Origin: Thermoplasmata archaeon
Lineage (GTDB): Archaea; Thermoplasmatota; Thermoplasmata; Halarchaeoplasmatales; Halarchaeoplasmataceae
Assembly (NCBI GenBank): GCA_007129655.1
Contig: SKVC01000099.1
Location: forward strand, 1-9,221
DNA length: 9,221 nucleotides
Reading direction: 5' to 3'
Of this stretch, positions 6,745 to 9,221 are shown piece after piece. Each line of letters opens with the position of its first letter. Within the stretch, counting starts at the first letter, position 1. Below the pieces are notes generated by a model that saw only the letters and a list, made by a program, of their open reading frames with translations, made no database searches and had not been told where the DNA came from. The position numbers were made by a program, and so were the translations under genes.

Positions 6745-7419
6745 TCACACCATTCCGAAACGCTTCTTGAATAGGAAGGTAAAATTCTTCCAACCGTCAC
6801 CCCAGGAGCTGATCTTTGCCTCTCCCTTCCTGGGTCTGAGAGTTATAGGTACTTCAGCACAACGTAGATCCTTTTTCATGGCCTCGATCTTGATCTCCTC
6901 GGAAAGAGGCATCCCGTCGCTGGTCAGATGAAGGTGTCTGAGTGCGGATTTTTTGAATACCCACATCCCGGATTGTGAATCTTTAAGACGAATATTGAAT
7001 AATACATTGGCAGTAGTCTTAAGCGTCCAGTTACCGAATCGATGTACGGCACTCATGGCGTCCTTGGATATGTTCGACAATCTGTTCGTGGTGACGAACT
7101 CGTATCCTTCTTTTTCTATCATCACCAGCATCTCCGGTATCTTATTAGCAGGATATGTGCAATCGGCATCCAAGGTCGCTATGATATCTCCTTCAGCGGC
7201 CTCGAAGCCTGTTTTGTAAGCTCTACCGTATCCTCGCCTTGGTTCGTCTATTACTTTGGCCCCTTTAGAGCGGGCGATCTCCCGGGTTTTGTCCGTCGAT
7301 TTAGTATCGACTATCAGTACTTCGTATTCTCTGCCCGAAAGAGCCATGTTGACTTCGTCCATTACTTCGCCTATGGACTCTTCTTCGTTCATAGTTGGAA
7401 TAACAACAGATATCTTCAT
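6745..7419 (-). CDS. Family 2 glycosyltransferase, dolichyl-phosphate mannose/glucose synthase-like (DPM1 type)
   Basis: This is a 224-residue GT-A fold transferase that probably moves a sugar from a nucleotide donor to a polyprenyl/dolichyl phosphate on the inner face of the membrane. Visible are the N-terminal VVIPTMNEEESIGEV (5-19), IVDTKSTDKT (37-46) in place of the common DGSSDDT, RRGYGRAYKTGF, the metal-binding DAD (84-86, TLDADCTYP), the acceptor-side block KDSQSGMWVFKK (146-157), and LSEEIKIEAMKK. There is no transmembrane segment, as in short soluble DPM1-like enzymes. I chose ATG at 7419 because the family starts at MKISVVIP; the longer frame to 7440 would extend past the likely transcription start. 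It heads a two-gene unit with rpe. The donor and acceptor cannot be told from sequence. Confidence 0.92.
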   Translation of the reverse strand: MKISVVIPTMNEEESIGEVMDEVNMALSGREYEVLIVDTKSTDKTREIARSKGAKVIDEPRRGYGRAYKTGFEAAEGDIIATLDADCTYPANKIPEMLVMIEKEGYEFVTTNRLSNISKDAMSAVHRFGNWTLKTTANVLFNIRLKDSQSGMWVFKKSALRHLHLTSDGMPLSEEIKIEAMKKDLRCAEVPITLRPRKGEAKISSWGDGWKNFTFLFKKRFGMV

Positions 7420-7445
7420 AACGAGTGTGAAACAAACCAAACACC

Positions 7446-7452
7446 TTTATAA
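7446..7452 (-). promoter_or_regulatory. TATA box for the glycosyltransferase-rpe unit
   Basis: The minus strand has TTATAAA (in GTTATAAAGGTG), centred 30 bases before the ATG at 7419. It sits in the 45-base gap after the neighbouring glycosyltransferase stop. The spacing predicts a transcript starting within a few bases of the ATG, and no Shine-Dalgarno is present. It suggests this unit has its own promoter in addition to any readthrough from upstream. Confidence 0.5.
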
Positions 7453-7464
7453 CTATTTCTGATG

Positions 7465-8262
7465 TTAAAGCGGTTTCTTGGATTCACCGGGTCTGGTACC
7501 GAACATTTTGCATGCAATATAGCCTGTAAGTGCCGGAACCATCCTGATGGCGTACCAGGTGGTTAGATTGACCTTGATCATCTTACCCGGCTGGTAATTG
7601 GACCATAGCTTACCATGCTTCATGGTCAACTGTTTTCTTCCGAAACCGTTCCAGAAGGCCTGCTTTAAAAATCCGTAGAAACTCCCTCTTGTTCTGTGAT
7701 ATACGATGGCATTTTTGTTATAACCGATGGTTCCGCCGGCTTCTACCGCCCGAAAATTCAGATCGATATCTTCTGCGGTCATGAACCAGGGGTCGAAACC
7801 ACCTATCTTTTCGAATAATTTTTTGTGATATAACAGATTGCAGGAAGGATAGGTAACATCGTAACCTTTATGGTACAGCTCTACCCTTTCCAGCTCTTCG
7901 AATGCATGGTAACCGATCTGTACTGTTTTACCTGCCACGACATCATATTTCTTAGCGCTTTTACGCATCTCTTCGGCCCAAAAAGGGTTGACTATCTCGT
8001 CACCATCTATGAAGGCTAGATACTTTCCTTTAGCCTTGGTTGCACCATGGTTACGTCCGGTTCCTCTCGTTCCGCCTTTGATATACAGTTTGATAAAATC
8101 GTATTCTTTCGCATAATCCCTGACGATCTCTTGTGTTCGGTCATCGCTGTGTGCATCCACGATGATTATCTCCAGAGGTTGTTCCTGGACAACCAGACTG
8201 TCGAGTAGGTCAGGCATGTCCTTCTCTTCGTTCATCACGGTTACGATAACTGATATCAGCAT
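7465..8262 (-). CDS. Family 2 glycosyltransferase (GT-A), likely surface or lipid-linked glycan synthesis
   Basis: This 265-residue transferase begins directly with the GT2 fold: SVIVTVMNEEKDMPDLLDSL (4-23), IIIVDAHSDDRT (32-43), RNHGATKAKGKYLAFIDGDE (70-89) with the metal-binding DGD at 86-88, then CNLLYHKKLFEKIGGFD (141-157) and the catalytic-base region AEDIDLNFR (163-171). The C-terminus (about 237-255, WYAIRMVPALTGYIACKMF) is hydrophobic and aromatic enough to touch the membrane but is not a clear transmembrane helix. The 'GGFD...EDIDL' pair is typical of rhamnosyl-, galactosyl- and related transferases, which does not fix the sugar. It lies upstream of a DPM1-like transferase in the same direction, and both may serve one glycan pathway. 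The start ATG has no Shine-Dalgarno but has a TATA-like box upstream. Confidence 0.92.
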   Translation of the reverse strand: MLISVIVTVMNEEKDMPDLLDSLVVQEQPLEIIIVDAHSDDRTQEIVRDYAKEYDFIKLYIKGGTRGTGRNHGATKAKGKYLAFIDGDEIVNPFWAEEMRKSAKKYDVVAGKTVQIGYHAFEELERVELYHKGYDVTYPSCNLLYHKKLFEKIGGFDPWFMTAEDIDLNFRAVEAGGTIGYNKNAIVYHRTRGSFYGFLKQAFWNGFGRKQLTMKHGKLWSNYQPGKMIKVNLTTWYAIRMVPALTGYIACKMFGTRPGESKKPL

Positions 8263-8288
8263 GGATGCATCCCGAAAAGGAGGGAGAG

Positions 8289-8296
8289 ATATAATT
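8289..8296 (-). promoter_or_regulatory. TATA-like box for the upstream glycosyltransferase
   Basis: AATTATAT on the minus strand is centred about 30 bases before the ATG at 8262, and only pyrimidine-rich sequence lies between. This fits a leaderless or very short-leader transcript. The rest of the gap from 8263 to 8410 shows no gene, hairpin or repeat that I could recognise. Confidence 0.45.
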
Positions 8297-8410
8297 GTTT
8301 GGTCTGTTAAATATTGGTCATACGTGTTTCTCGGCGAACTTTCGGCCTATACATCCGTAAAGCCACGCCTATACCAACAGTTTACTTATAATGACACACA
8401 GATTCAGAAA

Positions 8411-9221
8411 CTATTTAGTCAGTAAAAAAAGCCATGCCGGTACGAATATAAGCCTTTTACCGTCTATGTTTTCTTTTTTAAGATCCTTCTTGCTCACCAC
8501 AATTCCCTTCTCTAGGCCATGTTCTTCCATGAAACCACGTATGCCTTTAAGATCAGCGTGGCTGATACTGTTTTTGTACTTCACCTCTATGGGTATTAGA
8601 TCGTTATCGTGCTCCAAAACTATATCCGTTTCGTGGTCATTGTCACCATAGAAAATATCGTGATCTACCTTGAGGTGGTTGAACACCACTGTTTCCACCT
8701 TAAGGCCAGGCTCCAGAAGTTCCAGATGGGTAAAGCAGTGGTCGGATATGTAGACCTTTGGGTTTTTCCTGTATCTTTTTAACCTGTTTTCCGAGTACAG
8801 ATATGATCTATCGATCAAAAAGGAGGTTTCGAGATAATCCATGTAATTCTTGATGGTCTCGTATCTGGTATCCAGGGCGTCCGATAGTTTGTTGTAATTG
8901 ATGGTCTTTCCGGATTGGTTTATGAACTGATGGAATAGCCCTTCCAGGACTTCGGGTTTCTTTACCGGTAAAAGATTCACTATATCTCTGTAGAATGTGA
9001 GGGACAATACATCCGAGATATATCCTATTTTATCTTCTTCCCGGTAAAGCTCGGGAAAACCACCCTCTTCAAGGTAATTGTTGAACATCAGCTTCAGTTT
9101 TTCCCCGTTGGTAGGATATTCGTAGTCACCTTGAATCAGTGCATGTAGATCGTAGCGACAAAAATTCACACCGTGGAATTTCATATATTCGGTGAATCGG
9201 AAGGTGTGTATCCTGGTGATA
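8411..9221 (-). CDS. ATP-binding protein of the AAA_14/DUF4143 type, C-terminal part (5' end outside window)
   Basis: The frame stays open to the right edge (reading ITRIHTFRFTEY before the Met at 9184), so that Met is internal and the gene is cut by the window. The residues TFRFTEYMKFHG match the end of the AAA module in this family ('..F.L.PLSF.EFL.F'). The P-loop would lie further upstream, unseen. Then come NYLEEGGFPELYREED, a winged-helix-like block with the INYNKLSDALDTRYETIKNY stretch, and YLETSFLI. A C-terminal PD-(D/E)XK-like core follows, with HETDIVLE and IPIEVKYK (Glu185, Asp187, Glu200 and Lys202 counted from the Met at 9184). Such proteins are common and patchily distributed in archaea. 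Their function is unproven, and some are thought to be nuclease- or toxin-related. The stop is TAG at 8411. Confidence 0.9.
   Translation of the reverse strand, partial: ITRIHTFRFTEYMKFHGVNFCRYDLHALIQGDYEYPTNGEKLKLMFNNYLEEGGFPELYREEDKIGYISDVLSLTFYRDIVNLLPVKKPEVLEGLFHQFINQSGKTINYNKLSDALDTRYETIKNYMDYLETSFLIDRSYLYSENRLKRYRKNPKVYISDHCFTHLELLEPGLKVETVVFNHLKVDHDIFYGDNDHETDIVLEHDNDLIPIEVKYKNSISHADLKGIRGFMEEHGLEKGIVVSKKDLKKENIDGKRLIFVPAWLFLLTK

Noticed and set aside
6741..6800. 20-residue N-terminal extension of rpe
   Set aside because: It overlaps the upstream glycosyltransferase and has no resemblance to the family. The ATG at 6740 has a ribosome binding site and the canonical first strand.
7420..7440. 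Seven-residue N-terminal extension (MVCFTLV) of the DPM1-like glycosyltransferase
   Set aside because: It would begin only about 10 bases from the TATA box, upstream of the predicted transcription start. The family begins at MKISVVIP.
7042..7452. 136-residue open frame on the + strand, antisense to the DPM1-like glycosyltransferase
   Set aside because: It is a shadow frame. The product is rich in Phe, Tyr and Ser without any motif, it lacks its own promoter, and the minus strand encodes a clear GT2 enzyme with all key residues.
8263..8410. Possible small gene or RNA in the gap between the DUF4143 protein and the glycosyltransferase
   Set aside because: The open frames crossing it on the + strand (8162-8425, 8391-8651) are shadows of the flanking genes. 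I saw no stable hairpin, tRNA-like fold or repeat, so beyond the TATA-like box it looks like plain intergenic DNA.
1..9221. CRISPR array, insertion sequence, tRNA/rRNA gene, or defence island
   Set aside because: No direct repeat-spacer pattern, transposase, terminal inverted repeats, tRNA cloverleaf with T-loop (GGTTCRAATCC type) or rRNA signature was found on reading both strands by eye. A computed repeat search was not possible.

Overview
The window reads as an ordinary, densely packed stretch of euryarchaeal chromosome. The evidence is an archaeal bifunctional fructose-bisphosphate aldolase/phosphatase, an archaeal (class I) CCA-adding enzyme, a KEOPS Cgi121 subunit, a MobB protein fused to an Fe-S domain, split two-subunit glycine decarboxylase, GGTG(A)-type Shine-Dalgarno sites inside operons, and TATA-like boxes about 25-30 bases ahead of the first genes of transcription units. 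The lineage cannot be fixed from this sequence. A Thermoplasmata-like or neighbouring euryarchaeon is a guess, not a result.

Layout from left to right. (1) The window opens inside the FBP aldolase/phosphatase gene on the + strand, which ends at 714 with a T-rich tract after it. (2) A leftward operon, 4669 to 740, runs gcvPA > gcvPB > mobB-FeS > cgi121. All three junctions are 4-base start/stop overlaps (ATGA, ATGA, TTGA), so the four proteins are probably translationally coupled. (3) A divergent gap of about 90 bases separates this operon from cca (+ strand, 4763-6076). (4) cca meets, tail to tail with 4 bases between, a leftward unit of a DPM1-like glycosyltransferase > rpe. (5) Upstream of that is a second family 2 glycosyltransferase with its own TATA-like box. 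(6) The right edge cuts a DUF4143-type ATP-binding protein, of which only the C-terminal part is present.

How the genes fit together. FBP aldolase/phosphatase supplies hexose phosphate by gluconeogenesis, and ribulose-phosphate 3-epimerase links to pentose phosphates. The two glycosyltransferases probably use sugar donors for lipid-linked or surface glycans. gcvPA and gcvPB form the P protein of the glycine cleavage system; no gcvH, gcvT or lpd is in the window. cca and cgi121 both concern tRNA: the first builds the 3' CCA, and Cgi121 is the KEOPS subunit known to bind the tRNA 3' end.

I did not find a convincing new system. The points most worth a second look are the MobB-FeS protein and the KEOPS subunit translationally chained to glycine decarboxylase, the TTG start of cgi121, and the symmetric TATA-like element between cca and gcvPA. 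I saw no tRNA, rRNA, CRISPR array or insertion sequence, and no gene-free stretch longer than 300 bases.
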